Source: Streptomyces sp. TSRI0107 (GTDB lineage Bacteria; Actinomycetota; Actinomycetes; Streptomycetales; Streptomycetaceae). From it: a DNA stretch of 64,000 bases. The notes below the pieces were generated by a model that was not told where the DNA came from, searched no databases, and worked only from the letters and a program-made list of their open reading frames with translations. Below are positions 49,529 to 58,163 of the stretch, in pieces (the first letter of the stretch is position 1; each line of letters starts with the position of its first letter). The translations under genes were made by a program, and so were the position numbers. The stretch covers positions 372,001-436,000 of the forward strand of contig NZ_LIVZ01000005.1 in the NCBI RefSeq assembly GCF_001905845.1. The letters are read 5' to 3'.

Positions 49529-49536
49529 GCAACGAT

Positions 49537-49565
49537 ACTTGCGTCTCACTCTGTGAAACGCAAGT
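49537..49565. promoter_or_regulatory. NdgR operator candidate between ndgR and leuC
   Basis: The arms ACTTGCGT and ACGCAAGT are perfect complements. Including the inner bases, 12 of 13 pairs match around a 3-nt centre. The site begins 9 bp upstream of the ndgR start codon and lies about 160 bp before leuC, so NdgR bound here could repress itself and control leuC. Confidence 0.65.
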
Positions 49566-49721
49566 TCAATTTTCCGTGGAACACGCCACCCTGGAATCAC
49601 GAAGGCACAGCGGCCCGCACGAATGACGGGCCTGGCGGCGGACGCCCGGAACCAGGGGCGCGGGCGCCGCCTCACGATCTCTAGTTGGGTCGGCGCACCT
49701 TTGCCGGCCGGAGGGAAAGCG

Positions 49722-51146
49722 ATGGGTAGGACACTCGCGGAGAAGGTCTGGGACGACCACGTCGTCCGGCGCGCCGAGGGCGAGCCCGACCTCCTCTTCA
49801 TCGATCTGCACCTGCTGCACGAGGTGACCAGCCCGCAGGCCTTCGACGGCCTCCGCAAGAGCGGGCGGAAGGTGCGCCGGCTCGACCTCACCATCGCGAC
49901 CGAGGATCACAACACCCCGACCCTCGACATCGACAAGCCCATCGCCGACCCGGTCTCCCGGGTCCAGCTGGAGACGCTGCGCAAGAACGCCGCCGAGTTC
50001 GGTGTGCGCCTGCACCCGCTGGGCGACGTCGAGCAGGGCGTCGTGCACGTCGTCGGCCCGCAGCTGGGTCTGACCCAGCCCGGCATGACCGTCGTCTGCG
50101 GCGACTCCCACACCTCCACGCACGGTGCCTTCGGCGCGCTGGCGTTCGGCATCGGCACCTCCCAGGTGGAGCACGTGCTGGCCACCCAGACGCTGCCCAT
50201 GGCCCGCCCGAAGACCATGGCGATCACCGTGGACGGCGAGCTGCCGGAGGGCGTCACCGCCAAGGACCTGATCCTGGCGATCATCGCCAGGATCGGCACC
50301 GGCGGCGGCCAGGGCTACGTCCTGGAGTACCGGGGTTCCGCCATCGAGAAGCTCTCGATGGAGGCCCGGATGACCATCTGCAACATGTCGATCGAGGCCG
50401 GCGCCCGCGCGGGCATGATCGCCCCCGACGAGACCACCTTCGAGTACATCAAGGGCCGCGTCCACGCCCCCGAGGGCGCCGACTGGGACGCCGCCGTCGA
50501 GTACTGGAAGACGCTGAGGACCGACGACGACGCCGAGTTCGACGCCGAGGTCGTCATCGACGCCGCCGCGCTGTCGCCGTTCGTCACCTGGGGCACCAAC
50601 CCCGGCCAGGGCGCGCCGCTTTCGGCGTCCGTCCCCGACCCGGCTTCGTACGAAGACGCTTCGGAGCGCCTCGCCGCCGAAAAGGCCCTGGAGTACATGG
50701 GGTTGGAGGCCGGGCAGCCGCTGCGCTCCATCAAGGTGGACACCGTCTTCGTAGGCTCCTGCACCAACGGCCGCATCGAGGACCTGCGCAACGCCGCCGA
50801 CATCCTGCGCGGCCGCAAAATCGCCGACGGGGTACGGATGCTGGTCGTCCCGGGCTCCGCGCGGGTGGGTCTGCAGGCCGTCTCCGAGGGCCTGGACGTG
50901 GTCTTCAAGGAGGCCGGCGCCGAGTGGCGGCACGCGGGCTGCTCGATGTGCCTCGGCATGAACCCGGACCAGCTGGCCCCGGGCGAGCGCTCCGCGTCCA
51001 CCTCCAACCGCAACTTCGAGGGCAGGCAGGGCAAGGGCGGCCGTACGCATCTGGTGTCGCCGCAGGTCGCGGCCGCGACCGCCGTCCTGGGGCACCTGGC
51101 CTCGCCCGCCGACCTGTCCGACGCCCCCGTGCCCGCTGGAGTCTGA
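49722..51146 (+). CDS. leuC: 3-isopropylmalate dehydratase large subunit
   Basis: The aconitase-type [4Fe-4S] subunit that isomerises 2- to 3-isopropylmalate, 474 residues. The ATG at 49722 follows GGAGGG. Signatures: [47 protein letters not shown], and the cluster cysteines in [15 protein letters not shown] and [14 protein letters not shown]. It forms an operon with leuD, 6 bp downstream. About 190 bp separate it from ndgR. Confidence 0.96.
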   Translation: MGRTLAEKVWDDHVVRRAEGEPDLLFIDLHLLHEVTSPQAFDGLRKSGRKVRRLDLTIATEDHNTPTLDIDKPIADPVSRVQLETLRKNAAEFGVRLHPLGDVEQGVVHVVGPQLGLTQPGMTVVCGDSHTSTHGAFGALAFGIGTSQVEHVLATQTLPMARPKTMAITVDGELPEGVTAKDLILAIIARIGTGGGQGYVLEYRGSAIEKLSMEARMTICNMSIEAGARAGMIAPDETTFEYIKGRVHAPEGADWDAAVEYWKTLRTDDDAEFDAEVVIDAAALSPFVTWGTNPGQGAPLSASVPDPASYEDASERLAAEKALEYMGLEAGQPLRSIKVDTVFVGSCTNGRIEDLRNAADILRGRKIADGVRMLVVPGSARVGLQAVSEGLDVVFKEAGAEWRHAGCSMCLGMNPDQLAPGERSASTSNRNFEGRQGKGGRTHLVSPQVAAATAVLGHLASPADLSDAPVPAGV

Positions 51147-51152
51147 TCAGTC

Positions 51153-51746
51153 ATGGAAGCTTTCACCACGCACACCGGCCGGGCCGTCCCGCTGCGCCGC
51201 AGCAACGTCGACACCGACCAGATCATCCCCGCCCACTGGCTCAAGAAGGTGACCCGGGACGGGTTCGAGGACGGGCTGTTCGAGGCCTGGCGCAAGGACC
51301 CGGAGTTCGTGCTCAACCGGCCCGAGCGGCAGGGCGCCACGGTGCTGGTCGCCGGACCCGACTTCGGCACCGGCTCCTCCCGTGAGCACGCCGTCTGGGC
51401 GCTGCAGAACTACGGCTTCAAGACGGTCATCTCGTCCCGCTTCGCCGACATCTTCCGCGGCAACTCGCTCAAGAACGGCCTGCTCACGGTGGTGCTGGAG
51501 CAGAAGATCGTGGACGCGCTGTGGGAGCTCACGGAGGCGGACCCCGAGGTGGAGATCACCGTCGACCTGGTCGCGCGCGAGGTGCGCGCCGAGGGCATCA
51601 CCGCCGCCTTCGAGCTGGACGAGAACTCCCGCTGGCGGCTGCTGAACGGGCTGGACGACATCTCCATCACCCTCCAGAACGAGGAGGACATCGCGGCGTA
51701 CGAGGCGAAGCGCCCCGCGTACAAGCCGCGGACGCTGGAGGTCTGA
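51153..51746 (+). CDS. leuD: 3-isopropylmalate dehydratase small subunit
   Basis: The 197-residue swivel-domain partner of LeuC. Conserved blocks are [67 protein letters not shown] and [35 protein letters not shown]. It is translated right after leuC and followed by a strong terminator. Confidence 0.96.
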   Translation: MEAFTTHTGRAVPLRRSNVDTDQIIPAHWLKKVTRDGFEDGLFEAWRKDPEFVLNRPERQGATVLVAGPDFGTGSSREHAVWALQNYGFKTVISSRFADIFRGNSLKNGLLTVVLEQKIVDALWELTEADPEVEITVDLVAREVRAEGITAAFELDENSRWRLLNGLDDISITLQNEEDIAAYEAKRPAYKPRTLEV

Positions 51747-51803
51747 CCTCAGGAGCCCCACAGGCCCCACATGGAGGTCGAGTTTCGGCCACCCCAACAC
51801 CCC

Positions 51804-51846
51804 GGCTGTACCCCCGATCGGCCCGATCGGGGGTACAGCCGTTTTT
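51804..51846 (+). terminator. intrinsic terminator of leuCD
   Basis: A perfect 17-bp stem (51804-51820 with 51824-51840) with a 3-nt loop, followed by GTTTTT. Confidence 0.9.
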
Positions 51847-52023
51847 GTGCCCGCGGCGCCCCGCGCGGCCTCGGGGGGCTCCCCAACTCCCCACGTTAGA
51901 GCGTTGATTGGCGGGGTACGCGTGCGTTGGCGGCGCGGCTGCGGTGGCCGTCCAAAGGGCCGTTTGAGGCGGCAGTTGCCCCCCGGGCAGGCGACAACTC
52001 GCCCCAGATGGCACAATCTGTGC

Positions 52024-52254
52024 ATGGAACACGACGGCCAACTCGAGCTCTATACGGCAGTCGCGGACCGACTCAAGGAAGCGCACGCAAAGGTGCGCGC
52101 ACTGCAAGTCCCGGAGGGCGTACGGATGGCGCTGACCCGGAAGCTGCTGGTCATCACGGCCGCGGCCAAGCACGATCTCGCCGAAGCGACAAGGCGTCTG
52201 GACCGGTTCATGGCCGACCTCGACGAGGGGCGATTCCCCGAAGGGGATGGCTGA
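52024..52254 (+). CDS. small conserved hypothetical protein, 76 residues
   Basis: MEHDGQLELYTAVADRLKEAHAKVRALQVPEGVRMALTRKLLVITAAAKHDLAEATRRLDRFMADLDEGRFPEGDG is predicted to be almost entirely helical, with a heptad-like pattern suggesting a coiled-coil hairpin. It has no signal peptide. A CAATCT hexamer lies 4-5 nt before the ATG, so it may be leaderless. It occupies the gap between leuD and hupS, as I recall in S. coelicolor. Function unknown. Confidence 0.7.
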   Translation: MEHDGQLELYTAVADRLKEAHAKVRALQVPEGVRMALTRKLLVITAAAKHDLAEATRRLDRFMADLDEGRFPEGDG

Positions 52255-52312
52255 AACAAGTCCGGGACAGTCGAGTCGGATGCGGCACAAGGGTGATTAG
52301 CCCGTTTCGTGT

Positions 52313-52341
52313 TTGATTTGCGGTATATATCTGCCTAACGT
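52313..52341 (+). promoter_or_regulatory. hupS promoter
   Basis: TTGATT, exactly 17 bp, then TAACGT, followed by an AT-rich stretch. It is the best vegetative-type promoter in the window and lies about 50 bp before the GTG start of hupS. Confidence 0.6.
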
Positions 52342-52392
52342 GCGAAAAAGCTTGAACACTTTCGTTCTGGCGATGTCTCCGAAGGGGAAGAC

Positions 52393-53061
52393 GTGAACAA
52401 GGCGCAGCTCGTAGAAGCGATTGCCGACAAGATGGGCGGCCGCCAGCAGGCCGCCGATGCCGTCGACCACGTACTGGACGCCATCGTCCGCGCGGTCGTC
52501 GCCGGTGAGCGGGTCTCCGTCACCGGCTTCGGTTCGTTCGAGAAGGTCGACCGGCCGGCGCGTTACGCCCGTAACCCTCAGACGGGCGAGCGGGTTCGGG
52601 TCAAGAAGACCTCTGTGCCGCGCTTCCGTGCAGGTCAGGGCTTCAAGGACCTGGTCAGCGGCTCGAAGAAGCTGCCGCGTGGCGGCGAGGTCTCCGTGAA
52701 GAAGGCCCCCAAGGGCAGCCTGACCGGCGGCGCTTCGGCGACGGTCAAGAAGGCCGCCGCGAAGAAGACCACCGCGAAGAAGGCGGCGCCGACGGCGAAG
52801 AAGGCCGCCGCGAAGAAGACGACGGCCGCCGCGAAGAAGACCACGGCCGCCGCCGCGAAGAAGACCACGGCGAAGAAGGCCCCCGCCAAGAAGACCACGA
52901 CGGCGGCCAAGACCACCGCCGCGAAGAAGACCGCCACCGCCAAGGCGACGACGGCGAAGAAGGCCCCGGCGAAGAAGGCGACGGCCAAGAAGGCCCCCGC
53001 CAAGAAGTCGTCCGCGCGCAAGACCACGACCGCCAAGAAGGCCACCGCCCGCAAGAAGTAA
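52393..53061 (+). CDS. hupS: HU-family nucleoid protein with H1-like tail
   Basis: 222 residues from the GTG at 52393. Residues 1-93 are a canonical HU/IHF domain (MNKAQLVEAIADKMGGRQQAADAVDHVLDAIVRAVVAGERVSVTGFGSFEKVDRPARYARNPQTGERV, with the DNA-intercalating arm around residues 55-75). The remaining 130 residues are Lys/Ala/Thr/Pro repeats (AAKKTTAKKA, PAKK) resembling eukaryotic histone H1. Fused HU-H1 proteins are typical of actinobacteria. HupS is the sporulation-associated paralogue in S. coelicolor, compacting spore DNA. The tail is encoded by repetitive AAG-rich DNA. Confidence 0.93.
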   Translation: MNKAQLVEAIADKMGGRQQAADAVDHVLDAIVRAVVAGERVSVTGFGSFEKVDRPARYARNPQTGERVRVKKTSVPRFRAGQGFKDLVSGSKKLPRGGEVSVKKAPKGSLTGGASATVKKAAAKKTTAKKAAPTAKKAAAKKTTAAAKKTTAAAAKKTTAKKAPAKKTTTAAKTTAAKKTATAKATTAKKAPAKKATAKKAPAKKSSARKTTTAKKATARKK

Positions 53062-53087
53062 GGGCAGCCACAGGGGCACTCACGCGC

Positions 53088-53117
53088 CGGGCCGGACTCC
53101 CCAGGGAGCCCGGCCCG
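53088..53117 (+). terminator. hairpin after hupS
   Basis: A 14-bp stem with one mismatch (53088-53101 with 53104-53117), 26 bp after the hupS stop, followed by CGCGGCGTTT. Confidence 0.6.
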
Positions 53118-53165
53118 CGGCGTTTCCGGACGCCGAACGGGCCGGTCGGGCAGTCCGCGCCCAGG

Positions 53166-53369
53166 TCAGAAGGTCTGCAGCGTCACCAGGGTGATCCGGC
53201 GGCCCTCGCCCTCGCCCTCGGTCTCGATCCGCACCCGCTGGCCCGGCCGCAGCAGCCTGAGCCCGCCCGCGTCGAACGCGGCGGCGTCGAAGGGGACCGG
53301 AGTGCCGTCGTCGAGCAGCACCTGCCCGCTGCGCGTCCCGGCGTCGTACGTGTATGCGGTCGCGTGCAT
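53166..53369 (-). CDS. small OB-fold-like protein, 67 residues
   Basis: MHATAYTYDAGTRSGQVLLDDGTPVPFDAAAFDAGGLRLLRPGQRVRIETEGEGEGRRITLVTLQTF has the five-strand pattern of cold-shock or S1-like OB domains (GQVLLDDGTPVPFDAAAF corresponds to the RNA-binding strands). The aromatic RNP motifs of true cold-shock proteins are missing, so I call it only OB-fold-like. It starts 9 bp after cofC stops, which suggests co-transcription with it. Confidence 0.65.
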   Translation of the reverse strand: MHATAYTYDAGTRSGQVLLDDGTPVPFDAAAFDAGGLRLLRPGQRVRIETEGEGEGRRITLVTLQTF

Positions 53370-53378
53370 GACGGCAGC

Positions 53379-54017
53379 CTACTGCCCGGGGATCAGCAGG
53401 CGCTCGGCCACCGCCGCCGTACGGGGGCCCACGCCCAGCGCGAGCGCCGCGCGCAGATCGTCGCCGGTGTCCACGTCCTGGCGTACCGAGTCCACCCCGG
53501 TGAGGGCCAGCTCCACCGCGCCCGACGCGCGGTGACGGGCCCGGGAATCAAGGCCGAAGGCCGGCTGTAATTCCCGTCCCGGACTCGCGGCCAGCAAGGT
53601 CGTACCGATTTCCGCGGCATCCGGGAGAAAAGCACGCGGGAATTCCGCGGCGGCGGCCAGTACCCGGTCCAATTCCGCCGGGCGCAGCGCCGGGAGATCC
53701 GCGTTGAGGGCCGCCACGGCGCTTTCGGGGCGCGCGGCACGCACGGCCGCCACCGCGTGCTCCAGTGCGGCGTTGAGACCGCCGCCCGGCTCGTCGGGGA
53801 CGATTCGGGCGCCCAGCGCGCCCAGCTCCTTGCCCGCCACGCCGTCGTCCGTGACTACTGCCACATCCCGCACCCCCGGGCAGGCCAGGGCCGCGGCCAC
53901 CGTGTCCTGCGCGAAGGCCAGCGCGAGACCCGGCCGGAGCCCGTCGTCCGCTGTGTCCGCCAGCCTGCTCTTCGCCCGCGCCAAAGGCTTCACGGGGATC
54001 ACCAAGGTCCAGTGCAC
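53379..54017 (-). CDS. cofC: 2-phospho-L-lactate guanylyltransferase
   Basis: 212 residues from the GTG at 54017. It activates phospholactate (or phosphoenolpyruvate in actinobacteria) with GTP for coenzyme F420 assembly. The nucleotidyltransferase fold begins WTLVIPVKPLARAKSRLA (the phosphate-binding lysines). AVVTDD, ARIVPDEPGGGLNAALEHAV, AALNADLPALRPAELDRVL and the substrate-binding QPAFGLDSRARH follow. The other F420 genes (cofD/fbiA, fbiB) are not in this window, as is usual in Streptomyces. Confidence 0.9.
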   Translation of the reverse strand: MHWTLVIPVKPLARAKSRLADTADDGLRPGLALAFAQDTVAAALACPGVRDVAVVTDDGVAGKELGALGARIVPDEPGGGLNAALEHAVAAVRAARPESAVAALNADLPALRPAELDRVLAAAAEFPRAFLPDAAEIGTTLLAASPGRELQPAFGLDSRARHRASGAVELALTGVDSVRQDVDTGDDLRAALALGVGPRTAAVAERLLIPGQ

Positions 54018-54171
54018 GAGCGTTCGACCCCTCTCTTGTCGCGGACATTGTCCCCCGCGCCATCCGGCGGCCCCGTCCTCGGGGCGTACGGTGTTCTCGA
54101 CAGACCGACGGTCTGGGGCGACACTTGTGCGGCCCCCGGGCCTGGTGGCAGCCCTAGAGGAAGGTGTCCGC

Positions 54172-54942
54172 GTGCCCCGCCGCAGAATCGGCTTCTGGTA
54201 CCGCTTCGCCGCGGTGATCTGCAAACCGCCGCTGGTGGTTCTGCTCAAGCGGGACTGGCGTGGAATGGAGAACATTCCGGCCGAGGGCGGGTTTATCACC
54301 GTGGTGAACCACAATTCGCACGTCGACCCCTTCGCGTACGCGCACTTTCAGTACAACACCGGACGGGTGCCGCGATTCCTGGCGAAGAGCGGCCTTTTCA
54401 AGAAGGGATTCGTCGGTGCCGCGATGCGCGGCACCGGACAGATCCCCGTCTACCGCGAGAGCACCGACGCGCTCAGCGCCTTCCGGGCCGCGATCGACGC
54501 CGTGGAGCGCGGCGAGTGCGTCGCCTTCTACCCCGAGGGCACCCTCACCCGCGACCCGGCCGGCTGGCCCATGACCGGCAAGACCGGCGCAGCCCGCGTC
54601 GCCCTGCGCACCAAGTGCCCGGTGATCCCGGTCGCCCAGTGGGGCTGCAACGAACTGCTGCCGCCGTACGCCAAGAAGCCGCACCTCTTCCCGCGCAAGA
54701 CCAGCCGGGTGCTGGCGGGCCCGCCCGTCGACCTGTCGCGCTTCTACGACAAGGAGATGACCGCGGACGTCCTCAAGGAGGCGACCGAGGTCATCATGGC
54801 CGCGATCACCCGCCACCTGGAGGAGATCCGCGGCGAGAAGGCTCCCGCGACCCCCTACGACCCGAAGCGCGAACGCATCGAACAGCGGCGGCGCACCCGG
54901 GCGCAGGCCGAGGGGAAGCAGCCGGAAGGGCAGGGCAAGTGA
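54172..54942 (+). CDS. plsC: 1-acyl-sn-glycerol-3-phosphate acyltransferase
   Basis: 256 residues from the GTG at 54172 (ribosome site GAGGAAGG). It acylates lysophosphatidic acid to phosphatidic acid. The acyltransferase motifs are TVVNHNSHVDPFAYAHF (H-x4-D catalytic pair), KKGFVGAAMRGTGQIPVYR and FYPEGTLTRDPAGWPM, with VIPVAQWG as motif IV. An N-terminal hydrophobic stretch near residues 8-25 may sit in the membrane. The C-terminus is a charged tail. It overlaps gpsA (GTGA), which makes the acceptor backbone for the same pathway, so the two are translationally coupled. Confidence 0.9.
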   Translation: MPRRRIGFWYRFAAVICKPPLVVLLKRDWRGMENIPAEGGFITVVNHNSHVDPFAYAHFQYNTGRVPRFLAKSGLFKKGFVGAAMRGTGQIPVYRESTDALSAFRAAIDAVERGECVAFYPEGTLTRDPAGWPMTGKTGAARVALRTKCPVIPVAQWGCNELLPPYAKKPHLFPRKTSRVLAGPPVDLSRFYDKEMTADVLKEATEVIMAAITRHLEEIRGEKAPATPYDPKRERIEQRRRTRAQAEGKQPEGQGK

Positions 54943-55949
54943 GCAAGCCGGTCAAGGCGGCGGTGTTCAGCGCCGGTTCGTGGGGCACGGCCTTCGGCGT
55001 GGTGCTCGCCGACGCGGGCTGTGACGTCGTGCTGTGGGCGCGCCGCCCGGAGGTCGCCGAGGCGATCAACTCCACCCGGACCAACCCCGACTACTTCCCC
55101 GGCGTCGAGCTGCCGCAGAACCTGCGGGCCACCACGGACCCCGCCGAGGCCGCCGCCGGCGCCGACTTCACGGTCCTGTCGGTGCCGTCCCAGACGCTGC
55201 GCGCCAACCTCGCCGAGTGGACGCCGCTGCTCGCGCCCGGCACCGTCCTCGTGTCCCTGATGAAGGGCATCGAACTCGGCACCGCGATGCGGATGAGCGA
55301 GGTCATCGACGACGTCGCCAAGGTCGGCCAGGACCGCATCGCCGTGGTCACCGGGCCCAACCTGGCCCGCGAGATCGTCGCCCGGATGCCGGCCGCGTCC
55401 GTCGTCGCCTGCACCGACGAGGCCGTCGCCCAGCGGCTGCAGACCGCCTGCCACACGCCGTACTTCCGCCCGTACACCAACACCGACGTCGCCGGCTGCG
55501 AACTCGGCGGCGCGGTCAAGAACGTCATCGGGCTCGCCGTCGGCATCGCGGACGGCATGGGCCTCGGCGACAACGCCAAGGGCTCGCTGATCACGCGCGG
55601 GCTCGCCGAGACCACCCGGCTGGGCCTCGCCATGGGCGCCGACCCGCTGACCTTCTCCGGCCTCGCCGGACTCGGCGACCTGGTCGCCACCTGCTCCTCG
55701 CCGCTGTCCCGGAACCACACCTTCGGCACCAACCTCGGCAAGGGCATGACGCTGCAGGAGACCATCGCGGTCACCAAGCAGACCGCCGAGGGCGTCAAGT
55801 CCTGCCAGTCGGTGCTGGATCTGGCCCGCCGGCACGGCGTCGACATGCCGATCACCGAGACGGTCGTCGGCATCGTGCACGAGGGCAAGCCTCCGGTGGT
55901 CGCCCTCAAGGAGCTGATGTCGCGCAGCGCGAAGCCCGAACGACGCTGA
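54939..55949 (+). CDS. gpsA: glycerol-3-phosphate dehydrogenase [NAD(P)+]
   Basis: 336 residues from a GTG overlapping plsC by 4 bp. It reduces dihydroxyacetone phosphate to sn-glycerol-3-phosphate for phospholipid synthesis. The N-terminal Rossmann motif is VFSAGSWGTAFGVVLADAG. SVPSQTLRANL, SLMKGIELGT, TGPNLAREIVARMPAASVVA, the catalytic lysine region ELGGAVKNVIGLAVGIADGMGLGDNAKGSLITRGLAE and GLAGLGDLVATCSSPLSRNHTFG follow in the usual order. Confidence 0.95.
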   Translation: MSKPVKAAVFSAGSWGTAFGVVLADAGCDVVLWARRPEVAEAINSTRTNPDYFPGVELPQNLRATTDPAEAAAGADFTVLSVPSQTLRANLAEWTPLLAPGTVLVSLMKGIELGTAMRMSEVIDDVAKVGQDRIAVVTGPNLAREIVARMPAASVVACTDEAVAQRLQTACHTPYFRPYTNTDVAGCELGGAVKNVIGLAVGIADGMGLGDNAKGSLITRGLAETTRLGLAMGADPLTFSGLAGLGDLVATCSSPLSRNHTFGTNLGKGMTLQETIAVTKQTAEGVKSCQSVLDLARRHGVDMPITETVVGIVHEGKPPVVALKELMSRSAKPERR

Positions 55950-56008
55950 GCGAACCCCCGGGGTGGACGCTGTCTCCGGGCACTACCAACGGGTACTCTC
56001 ATCGCGAT

Positions 56009-57169
56009 ATGAGCACCGAGAACCTCCCCCAGAGCCCCGAGCAGCAGCCGACGCGCAAGCCGCGGGTGGCCGTCGTGTGCGGCGGGCGCAGCTCCGAACA
56101 CGGGATCTCCGTGGTCACGGCCGGCGCCGTCCTCAAGGCCATCGACCGGACCAAGTACGAGGTCCTGCCGATCGGCATCACCCGCGACGGCCGCTGGGCG
56201 CTCACCGCCGACGAACCCGAGCGGATGGCGATCACCGACCGCCGTACGCCGACCGTCGAGGACCTCGCCGAGTCCGGCGAGGGCGGTGTGGTGCTCCCGG
56301 TCGACCCCGGCAACCGCGAAGTCGTCTACACCGAGCCGGGTTCCGTGCCCAAGGCGCTGGGCGAGGTCGACGTGGTCTTCCCGGTGCTGCACGGTCCGTA
56401 CGGCGAGGACGGCACCCTCCAGGGCCTCCTGGAGCTGTCCGGGGTGCCGTACGTGGGCTCAGGTGTGCTCTCCTCGGCCGTCGGCCAGGACAAGGAGTAC
56501 ATGAAGCGGGTCTTCGAGTCGTTCGGGCTCAAGGTGGGCCCGTACCTCGTGATCCGGCCGCGCGAGTGGGAGGCGGACGAGGCGGGCGCCCGGCGGCGGA
56601 TCGCCGACTTCGCGGGCGAGCACGGCTGGCCGCTGTTCGTGAAGCCCGCCCGGGCCGGCTCCTCCATCGGCATCACCAAGGTCGACGACTTCTCCGGCCT
56701 GGACGACGCCCTCGCCGAGGCCCGCCGCCACGACCCCAAGATCCTGATCGAGGCCGCGCTGCGCGGCCGCGAGATCGAGTGCGGCGTCCTGGAGTTCGAG
56801 GACGGCCCGCGCGCCTCCGTGCCGGCCGAGATCCCGCCGCCGGACGCGCACGCGTACTACGACTTCGAGGCCAAGTACATCGACTCCACGCCCGGCATCG
56901 TCCCCGCCCCGCTGACCGAGGAGGAGACCGCCGAGGTCCAGCGGCTCGCGGTGGAGGCGTTCGAGGCCGCCAGCTGCGAGGGCCTGGTCCGCGCGGACTT
57001 CTTCCTCACCGAGGACGGCGAGTTCGTGATCAACGAGATCAACACGATGCCCGGCTTCACGCCGATCTCCATGTACCCGCAGATGTGGCAGGCGAGCGGC
57101 ATCGCCTACCCGGAGCTGGTGGACCGCCTGATCCAGGCGGCCCTGCGCAGGTCGACCGGCCTCCGCTGA
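56009..57169 (+). CDS. ddlA: D-alanine--D-alanine ligase
   Basis: An ATP-grasp ligase making the D-Ala-D-Ala dipeptide of peptidoglycan, 386 residues from the ATG at 56009. The N-terminal RVAVVCGGRSSEHGISVVTAGAVL, LHGPYGEDGTLQGLLELSGVPYVGSGVLSSAVGQDKEYMKRV, the ATP-binding LFVKPARAGSSIGITKV, EYDFEAKYIDSTPGI-type loop (read as YYDFEAKYIDS) and the metal-binding FVINEINTMPGFTPISMYPQMW are all present. A TACTCT hexamer 9 nt before the ATG may be its -10. It lies 59 bp after gpsA and could also be read from that operon. Confidence 0.95.
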   Translation: MSTENLPQSPEQQPTRKPRVAVVCGGRSSEHGISVVTAGAVLKAIDRTKYEVLPIGITRDGRWALTADEPERMAITDRRTPTVEDLAESGEGGVVLPVDPGNREVVYTEPGSVPKALGEVDVVFPVLHGPYGEDGTLQGLLELSGVPYVGSGVLSSAVGQDKEYMKRVFESFGLKVGPYLVIRPREWEADEAGARRRIADFAGEHGWPLFVKPARAGSSIGITKVDDFSGLDDALAEARRHDPKILIEAALRGREIECGVLEFEDGPRASVPAEIPPPDAHAYYDFEAKYIDSTPGIVPAPLTEEETAEVQRLAVEAFEAASCEGLVRADFFLTEDGEFVINEINTMPGFTPISMYPQMWQASGIAYPELVDRLIQAALRRSTGLR

Positions 57170-57184
57170 GACGCCGCGCGGTGC

Positions 57185-57682
57185 CTAGTCGGCGATCCCC
57201 TTCGGAATCGCCGACTTGATCGCGGGTGCCAGCTCGATCAGCACCGCCGAGCTGTCCACGTCCCCGGGCACCGCCACCTCGACGTACGCCTTCCGGTTCG
57301 CCGTGGTGAACCGGAACCCGTCGTCCGCCTTCTCCTGCAGCCAGTCGACCCCGTTCACCCCGCCGGGAACCGCGTCGGGGTCGTGTCCTTCCGCGACCTT
57401 CGGGTCGATCATCTTCGGCGGTCTGGGTACCCCGCAGCGCAGTATGATCTCCGGGTTTCCCCACCCCGCGGTCAGTGTGGACCGGGGCTCAGGGTCCTCG
57501 CGGCTCAGACCGGCCACCTTCCCCGGCAGCGCTTCGTCCAGCTTCCGGCACAGCTCGGTCACCGTCGCGTCCGGACTGGGAACCGTCACCGACGCGCTGT
57601 CGTCTGCTGAGGAGCAGCCCGCGGTGGTGATCAGCAGGGCGAGCGCGGGCAGGCCGATGAGCCGGTGACGGAAAGAGTTCAC
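57185..57682 (-). CDS. DUF3515-type lipoprotein
   Basis: 165 residues from the GTG at 57682. I choose that over the GTG at 57688, because a TACGCT -10 sits 6 nt upstream of it, the geometry of other leaderless genes here. A lipoprotein signal (FRHRLIGLPALALLITTAGCSS) gives lipidation at the cysteine. The domain that follows (VTELCRKLDEALPGKVAGLSR, LTAGWGNPEIILRCGVPRPPKM, GVDWLQEKADDGFRFTTANRKAYVEVAVP) matches DUF3515 of actinobacteria. Function unknown. It is convergent with ddlA. Confidence 0.8.
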   Translation of the reverse strand: MNSFRHRLIGLPALALLITTAGCSSADDSASVTVPSPDATVTELCRKLDEALPGKVAGLSREDPEPRSTLTAGWGNPEIILRCGVPRPPKMIDPKVAEGHDPDAVPGGVNGVDWLQEKADDGFRFTTANRKAYVEVAVPGDVDSSAVLIELAPAIKSAIPKGIAD

Positions 57683-57688
57683 CGGCAC

Positions 57689-57694
57689 AGCGTA
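57689..57694 (-). promoter_or_regulatory. -10 element of the DUF3515 gene, leaderless geometry
   Basis: TACGCT on the minus strand, 6 nt before the GTG start at 57682. The competing upstream GTG lies inside this interval and would not be fully transcribed. Confidence 0.35.
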
Positions 57695-57702
57695 GACGGG
57701 GG

Positions 57703-57936
57703 CTACAGATGGACGACCGGGCAGGTCAGAGTGCGGGTGATGCCGTCCACCTGCTGGACCTTGGCGACCACCATGCGACCCAGGTCGTCGACGGTGTCGG
57801 CCTGCGCGCGGACGATGACGTCGTACGGACCCGTCACGTCCTCAGCCTGGATCACCCCAGGGATCTTGCCGATCGTCTCGGCGACGGTCGACGCCTTGCC
57901 GACCTCAGTCTGGATCAGGATGTACGCCTGTACCAC
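57703..57936 (-). CDS. stand-alone Lrp/AsnC ligand-binding (RAM) domain protein
   Basis: 77 residues: MVQAYILIQTEVGKASTVAETIGKIPGVIQAEDVTGPYDVIVRAQADTVDDLGRMVVAKVQQVDGITRTLTCPVVHL. This is the alpha/beta sandwich ligand domain of Lrp/AsnC regulators without the DNA-binding half. The GTG has a GGAGG ribosome site 5 nt upstream. Such single-domain proteins form oligomers that bind amino acids and may modulate full-length Lrp proteins. Direct DNA binding is not expected. Confidence 0.88.
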   Translation of the reverse strand: MVQAYILIQTEVGKASTVAETIGKIPGVIQAEDVTGPYDVIVRAQADTVDDLGRMVVAKVQQVDGITRTLTCPVVHL

Positions 57937-58163
57937 GGAACCTCCAGGGCGGCCACGAGGATCATGTGGGGAAAAGGAACGCCACGGTATCGCGTCGCCG
58001 CTCGTCGCGGGGAGACCTGCGGGAACCGGGACCTGCGCGCCGGGGTGGCGGCACTACGGAGGTTGACGGTCAGGGGGACCGCGCCGACGGTCACTTCGAC
58101 CGTATCGAGGACACTGATGACGCGCGACCGGGCATGCACGAGGACAGAAGGGGCGTAAGGGCA

